A DNA stretch of 64,000 bases from Cryptomeria japonica (Eukaryota > Streptophyta > Pinopsida > Cupressales > Cupressaceae): NCBI RefSeq assembly GCF_030272615.1, contig NC_081408.1, positions 65,918,546 through 65,982,545 of the forward strand. Reading direction: 5' to 3'. The notes beneath the pieces are model-generated. The model made no database searches. It saw only the letters and a program-made list of their open reading frames with translations, and was not told where the DNA came from. Every line of letters starts with the position of its first letter. Positions within the stretch are counted from its first letter, which is position 1. Positions 46,057-57,661 of this stretch are shown here, one piece after another. The translations under genes were made by a program, and so were the position numbers.

Positions 46057-48294
46057 CTATGAAGGCTCTTGAGTGATAGTAGTTCCAACATAAACCTCTA
46101 GGGTTTGGAACTCTTGATCCTTTCCAATTATAGTTGAACTGGTAGGTAAGAATATGTCACTATCAGATATACTAGAAAATAAAGACAAAGCTGCATCCCT
46201 ATGTTCTTTAATCTTCAGTAATTCTACTAGTGGGACAGTGACCCTCATTTGTGTAAGAGCTTGAGCCATGTTAAATGCAGAACTATTACTTATTTTAGTA
46301 CTAGCTCTAACTCTTTCTGCCTTGAATTGACTTGTCCTTTTTACTATGGCAGCTCCTTGTATATCACCGGTGTTTTTGTCATTTGTACTCTTGAGTACAT
46401 CTTTAACTTGTTCCCCCTTTTCTTGACCAATTTTAGGAACAATAGTAGCACGACTTGCTGCCCCCTTTTGAGTGACCTCTTTTATGAACATGGAACCAGG
46501 TTCACCCTGATCAGTGTCTTTCTTGGTGCTTCTCAAGTTATAGTTGTGTCTTGCTCTGGCAATGGCAGCTTTGGTGAGACTTTTAACTTCTTCCTCACTA
46601 GGCCTTATAAGATGAACTTCTTCATCCTCAATTGTTACCACATTCAATGTAGGATGCCAATCCAAGGTTACTTGTCCTTGAACAAACCTTTCATTACCTA
46701 ACACATCACTGTATTCACTTTGTATAGACTCCTCGTCACTTTCTATAATAGTTTCAAACATATTGATGTCAGGCTCAGCTTCTTGTCTCATGGATTCTTC
46801 AAGGGCTTGAGCTACTGCACATTGACAAGGAGAATGTGGTCCATCACAAGCAATGCACGAGGGAGTATTTTCTATATTATGTACAGTTTTCCCTTTCAAA
46901 GGGTCTGGAGTTTCCTGATTCTAAACAATTTTGGGCTTCTCATTTTGGGGTTTGCCATCTTTCATGATGACATCTTCATCCATTATCTCATAATCATTTA
47001 TTAGGTCCCCAAAAGATTTTAGATGTTCCTCAGCACTTATTGCATTGTTTCCAGCAAATTTATGGAGTCTATCCCTTAACTCAGTAGGAACATGATTGAG
47101 ATACCCTGGGATCCCATCAAAGAACAGTTGTCTATATTACTCTAAATTGATAGGTCTCCTTTGAAAAGGGGGAATAACATTATTTTTTCCCAAAGCCATT
47201 CTAACTTTTAGAATTGGAGACTGAGATATTTGGGTATGTTGACTATTCGCAGGGATTTGACTCACTGATGCTACATTCGCGGGCTCCGTAGGTTGAATTT
47301 TAACTGGGGGAAGGGAAATTTGTTGAGGATCAGGGTTACTAAGGTCTTCTGATGGGAACATGATAGGGGGAGCTTTTAGATAACTAATTTTTCTTTTGAA
47401 TTCCTGATTGGCTACTTCCAGCTCAGCCTTCTCTAACTCCATTTGTAAGTCCTCCTTTTCTTTCCTCATTCTTTCCATTTCTCTCTCATGTGCTGACAAC
47501 CTATGAGAAATCACCTCTGCACTTTTAGATCCGATTCCATCATCTACCCATTTTTGTTTTCCTTTATCCACATTAGTCCTAGGAAGTTGAGAATCACTAA
47601 GAACTTCCCTGTTTGGTTGGACTACTGACCTATATGCCTATTTGGCTTTGGGGATCAGAATTTCTCTGATCACAAGGCCCTCTTCATCACTCTTTTCTTT
47701 TTCTTTAGCTAGCACTTCAAGGTCAGCTATTTGTCTAAGAAGCCTATCTCTCTCCATTAATTTAGCTTTGACTTCCTTCTCCTTATTTGCTTCCTTTTGG
47801 GTTCTTAAGGAAATTAAATGGTGAACTCTCCTGTTCAAATCTTCAATCTCTTGGGACACTTTATCTTCATCAAGGAAAACCTCCTCAGAGTCAGATAAAT
47901 TGACTTGATCTATGTCAATCAAACTAATGTTTCCATCGATTGTTTTAGGCTTAGAGTGTCCAATTGCATTTGAACTAGTCCTATCTCTTGTAGAGACACT
48001 AACATGGGATAAATCTTGATTTAAGGCATGTGCATTATCAATATTCCCAAACAATCTAGAATGGAAACCTAGTATATCATGTTCAGAATCTCTAGAAGAA
48101 GAATTAGATTTTGCATAAACAGTTCGATCAGGCATCTTACCGGTATTATTATTCTTTTGTACCCAAGCAGCATTTGATGGCTCGTGCAACACTGGTCTCT
48201 TTTGGCCTCTTCATGACTGCTCTGGCAAACCCTCTTGCAAAGTTTCACGCGGATGCTTCTTCATGAATGATCTGGTGTTTTTTCCTCCTTGCAT
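46057..48294 (-). pseudogene. Gag of the complete gypsy copy, core apparently deleted
   Basis: The best start is ATG at 48294 (MQGGKNTRSFMKKHPRETLQ), 260 bp after the PBS. Next are an acidic part, a coiled-coil (QEIEDLNRRVHHLISLRTQK; EREMERMRKEKEDLQMELEK) and a Pro/Gln-rich part. Then GIPGYLNHVPTELRDRLHKF and FGDLINDYEIMDEDVIMK mark the beginning of the usual retrotransposon gag domain. The text then jumps directly to DGKPQNEKP and KGKTVHNIENTPSCIACDGP, a C-x2-C-like knuckle (CIACDGPHSPCQC) just before the protease linker. The rest of the gag core is missing near 46985. In-frame stops near 48213 (TGA for Arg), 47638, 47137 and 46922. Confidence 0.75.
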
Positions 48295-48553
48295 TACACT
48301 TGTTCTCCTTTTAGAATGATTTATAACTCACAAGGACTGGTTCCAAGATAATAGAGTCACCACCCACAAGAATATGGGAATTATGAAAACAAGCTTCGAA
48401 TGAAAGACTGCAATTCCACAACACAATTATTTTCTTTACAAATTCAAACACAAAATCTGCTTCTGGATTCTTAATGTGACTTATCCCATCCGGGTCACCA
48501 CAATATGAATTAAATCTTTCTTAACTAGAAAATTTTAACAATTCATTTACTCC

Positions 48554-48568
48554 CCAGTAGAGTCGCCA
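48554..48568 (-). promoter_or_regulatory. Primer-binding site of the gypsy family
   Basis: On the minus strand TGGCGACTCTACTGG lies four bases after the LTR end ACAACA. A TGGCGACTC-type PBS, attributed to tRNA-Arg, is known from plant Ogre/Tat-like elements. No other TGG-starting match lies near. Confidence 0.8.
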
Positions 48569-48572
48569 CTTT

Positions 48573-49466
48573 TGTTGTCTTCAAAATTAGATTCACTTCA
48601 ATATTCTTATAATAATATGATAACTCTATGCAGAAGAGATATTAAAGGGAAGGAAACTCTTTGGACAACATATGACAAGGTTTGATTTATCCTCCTACAC
48701 TTCGGACCTACTCATAGTCCAGCCGCGTATACCTTTGTGAACTAAATTCACACTTTCAAAAGATAAATCCATAGCAAACCAGTCCAGAAAACCAGTGGAT
48801 CTAATCACCTTGAAACTAACTGAAATAAAGGAATGAAAATTATACTCATATTCAATATTTGACCTACAAAACATGTAATAGACAACCTCGATCTATACCA
48901 GTGCCTTATCCAAGGTCACAGAGTCATCTAAGTTCAAACAATACTCCCACAGTCAAATATATATACATATCCCATTAGTTTGGCTTCTGTAGATCCCTAT
49001 ATATGCTTGACACATATCAGAATTTATGCACACCAAATTAAACTATGCTCATCAAGATTCAAACATCTCACAAATAATTTACTGGTAGAAGTGATCCCCG
49101 CATATTTAATTTCCCTCCTAAAGAGAAAAGCTAGCAAACTCATCTACTGAAAGTTGCCTTACAACCCCTATTCAAACGAAATAACTTTGGATTATTCAGA
49201 ATGAAACAATAAATAATTGCAAACACATTTGAAGATCACACAAAGTTTTACTCAAAACCGATGGTCTATATATTGATATTATCTTCAAGAAAGCATTACA
49301 AAAACTTTCGAATATTCTCCATTAAACTTAGAAAAGCTCAGATAAATTTTTGCAGCGTTTTCTTACAATTATTTTGTGATCATCTTTTTCACTAGTCCTG
49401 GTATCCATTTATAACAATATGGATGCACATAGCTTCGGACTTTCCTAGGAGAATTTGGTACAATCA
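48573..49466 (-). repeat. Shared LTR (5' LTR of the complete copy, 3' LTR of the truncated copy)
   Basis: 894 bp, ending ACAACA before the PBS on its low side and preceded by PPT CTTGGGAAGAAA on its high side. A PBS on one side and a PPT on the other show one LTR serving two elements in tandem. Confidence 0.9.
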
Positions 49467-49509
49467 TTTCTTCCCAAGAAGAAGTTACAAAGATCTTTTA
49501 CAAAAATAG

Positions 49510-52500
49510 TTACAAGTCCTTTTTGACCTCCGCAGCTTCTTCTACTTGCTATCCGGTTACAACCTCTTTTAACTATTCAGGAGCACCCTCTAGCTACTCT
49601 ACATCCTAGATGGCATATTTTCTTGTCCACTCATTGTACACATCATTAGTTAGCCACGCGAAGTTAATCACTTTTGCCTTTGCCTTGGTTAACCTCTTCC
49701 AGGAATTTCTCATCTTGTTAACCTTTGAATTGAGAAAACCATAATGAGATTTGATTTTCTCTATCTCCTGAATTGTTACAACAAAAAAAGAAGCATCATC
49801 TAAATCAACAATTCCTTTTATTCTGGCTGATAGTTTGGCCTCTAATTCCTTAAGCCATAGTTGTTTGTCCTTTAGTTGATCTAGGCTAACAAAAACTCCT
49901 AGGAGCAATTCAAAAACCTGAACAGTGTACTCATTCTTGTACAAGTTGATCTTTCTGTCAGCATTGTCTATCCCTTCTGCCAATTTCACTAGATCCTTGG
50001 TGGTATCACAAGTGGATTTGATGATAGGATCAGCCCCTGCTTCATCATATGATACACAAATAAGCTCCAAGTTTTGCTCTTTAGGCTTCCACTTGTCAAA
50101 AATAGGCGTCAAAATGGCCTTATCTCCATTAAGCTCATTCCACATATCCAAAATCTTGCTTATGTTGTTATATAATAGTTAGGCACTCATGGTATCTGCA
50201 AAACTTGAGATGGTAGCCCTTACTCTTTCTTCATACTTCTCAGCATACAAGGCCTGAGCCTGTTTTAAATTCTCCAATTCTTGGAGAGTAACCTCAATCA
50301 TTTGGGAGCTAGAAGGTGCTAGAGATGGTGAGAATTCAATGATGGGGCTGGTAGGTGGAGGTCTTGGTGAAGAAGAGGAGATCATCAGTGTTGAAGACTC
50401 ACCTTGATGGTACTGTCCTGTCAACTGGCTTTGGAGCTTAGCAATGATGCTATTGTTACCTCTTACCTCTTCCTTAGCACTATTGTAAGCCTTCAAAATT
50501 GTCTCCAACTTAACTTGGAGGTTTTCTTTTTCCTTAGCTTCTTTTTTTGCTACTGCAACACTAAATTTTGTAGTTTCTAGCACAGTGCTAGCAACTTCCA
50601 CCACCCCTGTGTTTTGCACTCTTTTTACTATCATCGCACCAAGGTAACTTGACCCTGGGGTTTCCTTATTTCTCCTATTTTCATCTCTTTTGAGGGACCA
50701 CATGACCAATGCAGCATTGTCTTCGCTAAAAGTGATCCCCTGCATGGGTTTAGTTTCTTTTCTCACTGCCTCCAATACCAAGGCATCTGCTATGTCCCAC
50801 TCAAGGAGAATGAGTACTCCAGCTTGTGCCACCATATCCCTTCCTTGCTTAGGAGAGATGGTTTTAAACTCATCTATCATTTATTTCTCTATTTCCTCCT
50901 CCACCAAAGCTGGATCTTTGTAAGGCTACTCACCTTTTCTCTTCTCACATCTTGCATTGTATTTATCAATATTTTGCTTTAATACAAATTGCATGAATGC
51001 TCCTGATGTAACAAAGTTATTGTCAGCCAAGAAGTCATCACTGACCTGCTTGATCTTAGGATCCCACTCCTGGCCCTTAAACTCATTAGTAGTGATATTC
51101 ATCTCAGCAGCAGGGGGCACTTCTTGCATTCCCTCTTCCACTTCATCATATGTGTAGGCTATTTCTCCCAGGCTACCTAACTGTATCAGTTGTTCAACTG
51201 TTGCCTGTTCATCTCCTATATGAATAGGGGATTGGGATGGAGAGTACAAGGGTGTATCAGATTGTACTTATTTTCCTACTCTCTGCTTCTTTGGGCTGTC
51301 TTGGATGTCAATGACATCTTGTATCTTCCTCTTTCCTTTGGAGGTAGAGGGCTCCCCTATTGTAGGCATCAGCACACTATAATTAGACTTCTTGTGCAAT
51401 GTATAGTCACCAAGAGGGATTTCTCTAGTAGGGGTAGACCTACTTAAAACCATTCTTGCCTTTTAAGGGTTGTTTTTAATCACAACCTCTCTCTTTTCTT
51501 TCAGAGTCTACATTACATCCTCAAAGCAAAGAATTAGAAATTTTATTTTCTCCTTAAAAGGGAAAAAACTAGACAATGGGTCATAGCTGGTATCAAACTG
51601 ATGTATAAAATCTAAGGCCTTTTTATAAGCCACCCATTTTTCCTTCCTCAACTCCTGCTCATCTAGATCAAACTCATTTCTTATGAGATCTTCAGGAAAT
51701 TGGAATTGATGGGGTCTACCTCTACATATTGCTCTCTTTCTAAACATGCCATTGAAGAAATCTTCTGGATCGGCACACCTGGATATTGCAGTTGACAAAT
51801 GATAAGGTTTGAGAAAATCCTCAAAACAGTTCTAACCTCCCTTGGTTATTACAAATTGGTGGACTATAGTCACCGTAGGGAAAATAGTCCCTTTACCCCT
51901 GCCTGTCAGCTCTGGCTCTTGTACACTACTGATTTGTTTGAGGACTTCTACAATTCCCACTTTGAGATGGACGTGATAGGTCAATAAAAATGGAGTTCCT
52001 CAGAAACCAAATACTTTGAATACTATGGATACAGGGTATAAGTAAATATCACCCCAATTATGGACAATTTTTATATTTTCTGCAAATTCCTTTGGTCTAA
52101 TAAATTCCAAAAGAACCTTGGGGATTCTCGGGTTTTCTGAGCAGAGGAGAGTCCTAATATTTGATGCAAAATATTTATCCAATTTCAAAAAACTGGCATC
52201 ATCCCTGTCCCATGACAGCACTGTACTCCATAGTTGCACTGGCATCTTTTCTCCATCCTTCTCTTTTACAAGGTTCATTCCACTTGCAAAATAATCACCA
52301 CCTTTGAACAAAAATAGATGCATGAGGAGTAAATACCATCTGAAAGGCCTATGAACCTTTCCATTCTTTATTCCTATCAACCCTCCATGGATAGCATCAG
52401 TAATAAAAGAAGCATAATCAAAGGTTACTCCAAGAGAAGGATTCAAAATCTGAGCAATCATTAGCATGTAGTGATTAGGCATATTTACTTCAGCATCCTC

Positions 52501-53931
52501 TCCCAAAATCTGGCAAAGTGACCAATACCCTCCCTTAGCCCTAAGGGTGAACAGACTCAATGAGAAGGGCTCTTCAGTGTTGGGTCCTACAACTGTCTGT
52601 AGACACCTAAATTTGTCATGTCTAATTAAATAAATATCTTTATTTATTTAATTACTTTAGCCTAACTCTTCTATTAATTAAATAAATCTTTATTTATTTA
52701 ATTAATTCATTTATCCTCTTCTAACCTTATTTCTCATTTAAATAAATACATTTATTTATTTAAATTATCCTTTTCCTAAATTAAATAAATATCTTATTTA
52801 TTTAATTGATCTCACTTCTACTATTAATTAAATAAATCTTTATTTATTTAATTAATTCATTAACCTTTTCTACCCATGACACATGTCATTTATCTCTTAA
52901 TTCATACACTACCTACCCCTTTCCTCATTTTATTATTTCTTTTACCTACCCTCTAATCATAGCCAACCTCCTTTTACACCTCTCAATCTTATCCCTCCAT
53001 TTGATATAGTGTCTACTATATAAGGAGATGCTTCCTTTATTATCAAACCCCCCGTTGACTACTTGACTACACTACGCTTTTGAATATAGGCGATCCTACT
53101 TGCAACCACATTCCATTCTTTGTTGAGCTCTTGTGCACAAAAAATCTGAGAGCAAATATATCAAGCAAGATCAATGGAGATAGGAAGAATGGAGATCCAA
53201 ACCCTATTTGACATGTGATGGTATAATCTTTGTGATTTCATTTGATTTGCATTGTCTTAGTAATCTTCATATGTTATGGTGGATCTTTGTTGTTGTTAGG
53301 CTAGGGTTTTGTGGTTGAATTCATTTAGCCTTTCAATATCATTATTATTGTTATCCATTTTCACCATATACACTATCAACCCACCTATCTTCACAAAAAA
53401 TACCTTAAGAGGCCCATTTCTAAGGTGGTTCCTTTGTGCACTGTATACTTGAGCTAATGGTTTGAAATTAATGGGTTCCAGAAAATTGGTAAACTCATTA
53501 AACCCAAAAGTACTTCTAAATTCCTCATTATTGATTTCAATGAGGGCTTTCCCATTTATATCCCTAATGCTCCTTGTGACTAGATCATAATTATGTGCGG
53601 TCTAAGTTAGGAGATCCTTATTGATGAATACTCTCGGAACTACCAACTTTCCAACATCTACCTCCCAGATGCTATTTTGCGAGGCTAGGGAATTTCTCAT
53701 GCCAAATCCAACTTTGAACAACCCCAACCTAGACAACCAAACCTATGGATCTCTCAGCTAGTTGCCGTTATCATATAACCCCTCTCCTATTTTCAAACGA
53801 GGAGCTCTTGGCACTAATTCTTTCACCTTTGATGCTTGATTAGTTGACAATGTCAACTATTCGAGAAAATCATCACAAATCGCCCTTTCTTGGTAATTAA
53901 CTTTCCCAGAAAATTCTCTCTTAGGTGCCAT
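49510..53931 (-). pseudogene. Extra ORF, second copy, split by a solo LTR
   Basis: It starts at ATG 53931 (MAPKRE, where the first copy has a stop) and ends at TAA 49510. It keeps regions lost in the first copy, such as FDLDEQELRKEKWVAYKKAL and the joint TKDLVKLAEGIDNADRKINL. It also has an extra coiled-coil segment, EKENLQVKLETILKAYNSAK, which the first copy lacks. The TAA after QRVGK (51268) is at the same position as in the first copy. The 52598-53372 solo LTR separates its N-terminal part. Other stops and slips show it is inactive. The function is not recognised. Confidence 0.75.
52598..53372 (+). repeat. Solo LTR of an unrelated retrotransposon
   Basis: Absent from the homologous position in the other copy (37990), it starts TGTAGACACCTAAATTTGTC and ends ACCATATACA. 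The flanks CTGTC (52593-52597) and CTATC (53373-53377) are a 5-bp target duplication with one change. A TATA-like CTACTATATAAGGAG near 53019 supports the + orientation. The first 270 bp hold five AT-rich palindromes. No internal coding region remains. Confidence 0.8.
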
Positions 53932-54299
53932 TTTAGAATATGCAAGCAATGTAATTATTACCCCAACTGGTTCTATGACAAAATCAAGACCTCAATTAAC
54001 ACACACTGCTAAGAAATTACCAAGCAAGAGTACAAGAAAACCTATTTTTAGCTTGATGAAATCTGCTCTGCAACTAAATGAACTTGCTCTATGTCGGAAG
54101 GAATTAGCTCTATAACCGCTCCTCTGCAACAATTCTTTAAAATGATACCTTCATCCGGTTGATACGAGATCATATATGGTACCCAGGCTCTTAACTACGA
54201 CATTGATACCGCATGCTTCGGCCGTCCCTTCAGAATTGAATTCATGAGGGAATTCGAATTTTTCGCTCCAACGGGTCACAACGTACCTGCACATTCTTT

Positions 54300-55780
54300 C
54301 TTTTCGCTCTTTCACTATTTTGCAAAGCATAACCTTCGGGCAATTTCGTTAAATGAAATCATGCCAACCGTCCGATCAAAAGAAACATAATCGGCCTTTA
54401 GACTGACTTAACAGCTTTGCTTTCGCACCGGGCCCTACCTCCTTTTCGCCATTTCGCAGGCTTTATCCTCTAAGCACTTTTCCTTCGTGAAGCAACGCCA
54501 GGAGTTGGATGGAACTTTAACTGCTCGGCATTTAACTCTTACCAGGACCGTTACCTTTTTCATTAACTGCGCCTTTATCCTAACTGCTAACGGTCTTTCG
54601 CTATTTTGCGTAGCTTAAACAACTTTCAACTTCGGGCCACGAAACAACGCGAAGCATTGGATCAAATAAGAGATGACCATCCTTTAAGGGAGAACTTTAT
54701 GCCTGCTTTACTTACGCTATTCTTTCATTGGTTACTGAATACCACTTGGCAGTCAACCATTAGCTTTGGAAAGCTGTTCGAGTCTAGTTCAATGTTAGCC
54801 ATGTTTCTTTCCCTTATAACCGCTGGTTACACCTTTGTGGGCCCTCAACTTCTTCTGAAACCACGTGTCCATGGACACGTCACCATCTAGAATTACACCT
54901 GGATGAGCCCTTTTTCCTTTTTCGTTGTTTCGCGAAGCATATCCTTCGATTGGTTCGAAACCACAAAACAATGCGAGCCCATGGATCAAAACAGAGTTGA
55001 TCCCCTTTTTAACTTCATTCTTTATCTATCTTCGGGGCCGAAAAATGTTTTCGCTATTTCACAGGGCATAAAATACGAGCACTTTACCTTTGTGAATTCA
55101 CGCAGGCCGTTAGATTATTTTTGACTTGCTCTGTGCTTAACAACTCAACTAAATTCGGCAGACGTGGGTCCTCTAACTCAAACTCCATCCACCTGGCATC
55201 TAGTCACCTTTTAAACTGACATGTCGACCTTTCATTTGCTGAGAGAAAACACTGGATTCCATCTCATCCTTGACACTTGTATTTGCCAAGTCATGTCTTA
55301 TCCCGTGGCATGACTCACCTCTGGGACCCACCTTTTAATCCTTAAAGCCAACTTGTTGACCATTGTGACCTCCTGCCACATGCCATCATCTTACTCGCCC
55401 TCTCGACCAGCTAGACCATCTGCTTGTAGTGCCATATCATTTCTCTATTTCGTGAAAGCTAAAACACGAGCATCTTCACCCTGTGAAACAACGCGAACCG
55501 TCGGATGAAATGGGACTTGATCACCTTTTACTTGGTTGGAAATTCTTCACTGCAGGGTCCCACTAGATGCTTTCGCCATTTCGCAAAAGGTATTTCACTT
55601 GCAAGTTCCGGCTACGAAATAACGCCAGCCATTAGATCCTGAGCGAGATGAAGCCTTTTTAAACCGGACCAAATGCGCACCATTTAGAATGCTTCTCCCT
55701 TTTGCCATTTCACGAGTCTTAAACCACATGCAACTTCGCCTAATGAAATAGCGAAAACCATAGATCCATCTGAAAGTTGC
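54300..55780 (-). repeat. Internal repeat zone with about 130-bp period, copy 2
   Basis: Homologous to 38900-40430. Heads occur near 54309, 54446, 54594, 54919, 55049, 55440, 55571 and 55700. This copy keeps more CG dinucleotides (for example TTTCGCGAAGC near 54928), so it shows the ancestral palindromic head better. Confidence 0.75.
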
Positions 55781-56247
55781 ATGCAACTTACTGGACCTGA
55801 CAATATTAGGAAGAAAAGACATAAGGCATGAATTTTTACAATTAATTCAAATGACCGCCTAGGCAAAAGACATGGGGGGACACCTCTTACGACCCCAAGA
55901 TCCATTACTTAAGTGGATAAAATAACGAAGGAATAGAAACTAGAGGGTTTTTTGATAAAACATTGAAAGATTTAAAATTAAAACCTTAAACCCTTAAGAC
56001 CTAACACAGACTTGAGGCATTTGATAGTGTGTCTAACTCAAAATTTAAAAAACTTAGCCTATTATGGGGAAAGAAAACCCATTTTTTAAACAGTGATAAC
56101 AACGGCTCTGACTAGGGATGGTTGATCGCAAGGTCAACACAAGAAAACTCAGAAACTCTGGAGGAACAGACCCAAAACACGGACCCAAACAAAACAACAG
56201 GAAGGAAACAAAATATATACAAACAAAGGACCTACTGTGCATGGACA

Positions 56248-57111
56248 TCAAGAGAAATAGTGTTTCAGGAATTGTCCATGCACTGGAAATTCCTGTATTT
56301 CATCATTCATATTCTTCACAAAATAGGAATCCTTACCATTTAAGTCACAGACCACAAAAGGGCCAATCCATAATGATTCAAATTTTTTATGCCTTCCCTT
56401 GTCCTGTCCTTTTGCATTCCACTAAAGAACAATATCATTAATTTGAAACTTCCTTAATGATGTCCTTTTATCAAAAAGGTACTTGGACTGCAATTGGATC
56501 TTCTGATTTCTTTTATGAGCTAGAGTTCTGAGCTCTTCCACCTCCACAATTTGGATCATTCTATTCTCCATTGGTTCAAATAGCTCCATGTCCTCATCTT
56601 GCATGAATTTATAAACTAGAAGAAGATTATTCACTGGCAATCTGACTTGAGTACCATAAACCAATTCAAAAGGTGACATTCCAATGGCCTTCTTAACTGT
56701 TATTCTATCTGCCCACAAAGCTAACTTCAATTTTTGATCCCAAGATCTCTTGTTTTCTTCTAGGATTTTCTTGATGATGTTTAAAAGGCTTTTATTGCTG
56801 GATTCCGCTTGTCCATTCCCCTGAGGGTGATAGGGTGAAGAGTAAGACATACGTGTTCCTACAAACTCTTCTGACCTGAAACTCATGGCATTATCCATCA
56901 CCAATTTTGCAAGTATTCCAAACCTAGTTATTACATTATCCATCAGGAAGTCAATGACAACCCTGCTTGTAGCTCTTCTTGTAGGAATAGCTTCTATCCA
57001 TTTGGTGAAATAGTCAATGGCTACTATGATCCATCTGTGACCTCTTCCTGATCTTTCAACAATTTCTCCAATAAAATCAATGCCCCACTAGACAAAAGGG
57101 GCTTCCACTGT
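56248..57111 (-). pseudogene. Integrase C-terminal part of the truncated gypsy copy
   Basis: It reads from the core region (DYFTKWIEA) through LVMDNAMSFRSEEFVG and NGQAESSNKSLLNIIKK (with the expected AES around the catalytic Glu) to GMSPFELVYGTQVRLPVNNL and the basic tail, ending at TGA 56248. It lacks about 11 codons (CTSDGM region) relative to the other copy. The upstream zinc-binding part is absent because the element is cut at 57111. Confidence 0.85.
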
Positions 57112-57195
57112 CCACTGTCAACAAACAACATTTCTCCAATAAGATGAAGGCCTAAAGATAGAACATGATCCACTGTCAACAAACAACATTTCTCC
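57112..57195. repeat. Junction duplication at the broken end of the truncated gypsy copy
   Basis: A 26-bp word beginning CCACTGTCAACAAACAACAT occurs at 57112-57137 and again at 57170-57195. The second copy is preceded by GAT (57167-57169), so it reads GATCCACTG. The LTR on the far left of the pair is preceded by GATCC, so the second copy probably marks the original copia target site and the first is filler copied from it during the break. Confidence 0.6.
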
Positions 57196-57199
57196 CAAG

Positions 57200-57661
57200 G
57201 AAGAAAAAAATCTATAGGAAATAGAAGAAACCACTCACATAGACTTGAAGATGTAGAAATCCAAATCGAAACTGTATGTGCCTCTGGAAACTACTCAAAT
57301 GCATATCTTGATTTTGGTGAAGAAGTCTTAGATTCTATCAAAATCATTAGGATTCAAGCCAGTCAGTTTGATCTGCATCTTGCTTCCCAAATAGGAACTC
57401 CAATGTAGTTCAGATCTAATTGGGTGTAGTGCAAGGCTCAATATGAAATACAAGATCTAGAGACATCGACATACATAATGTCCCAAATGCCTTATCACAC
57501 CTATTGAACCATTTTGTCTTCTTAGTAACACTTATAGGGTCAAACATTTGTACCCATGGTCACTATGTATAGTTCTCCAAATGGCTCAAGTGAATGTCTA
57601 TTTGTTATTCCCAATCGTGGTAGTTGAATGGAGTAAGGGGAGCAATATTATTTGGATCCAT
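57200..57661 (-). pseudogene. Copia gag N-terminal relic
   Basis: It starts at 57661 with MDPNNIAPLTPFNYHDWE, then (stop) QIDIHLSHLENYT, KWFNRCDKAFGTLCMSMSLD, LVFHIEPCTTP and LEFLFGKQDAD. The pattern (PFNYxxW, DKAxGTLCMS, TTPxxxWxxLExLFGK) is the UBN2-like gag of plant copia elements. It is downstream of the copia PBS and LTR at 58903-59294 on the same strand. The coding is cut by the gypsy pair; protease, integrase and RT are not found on the other side, so the copia element was already internally deleted. Confidence 0.65.

Larger units (their letters stand above)
34055..49466 (-). mobile_element. Complete-length Ty3/gypsy retrotransposon, 15.4 kb, with extra ORF
   Basis: Both LTRs are exactly 894 bp (34055-34948 and 48573-49466). 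The minus-strand order is 5' LTR, PBS, gag, protease, archaeal-type RNase H, RT, RT-linked RNase H, integrase, repeat zone, extra ORF, PPT, 3' LTR. The two LTRs are about 93-95% identical by eye. Coding regions have scattered stops and a few frameshifts, and gag lacks its core, so the copy is inactive. The YQDD catalytic motif and long spacer suggest a non-chromovirus (Athila/Tat-like) lineage; no chromodomain is present. The 5' LTR is shared with the truncated copy at 49467-57111. Confidence 0.9.
49467..57111 (-). mobile_element. Truncated second copy of the same gypsy family
   Basis: It matches 34949-41735 in order: PPT, extra ORF, repeat zone, end of integrase. It lacks everything from the integrase zinc domain upstream, including gag, protease, RT and its own 5' LTR. 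Similarity to the complete copy stops at about 57111, inside the integrase core just upstream of the first catalytic Asp motif. A 775-bp solo LTR interrupts its extra ORF. Confidence 0.9.
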
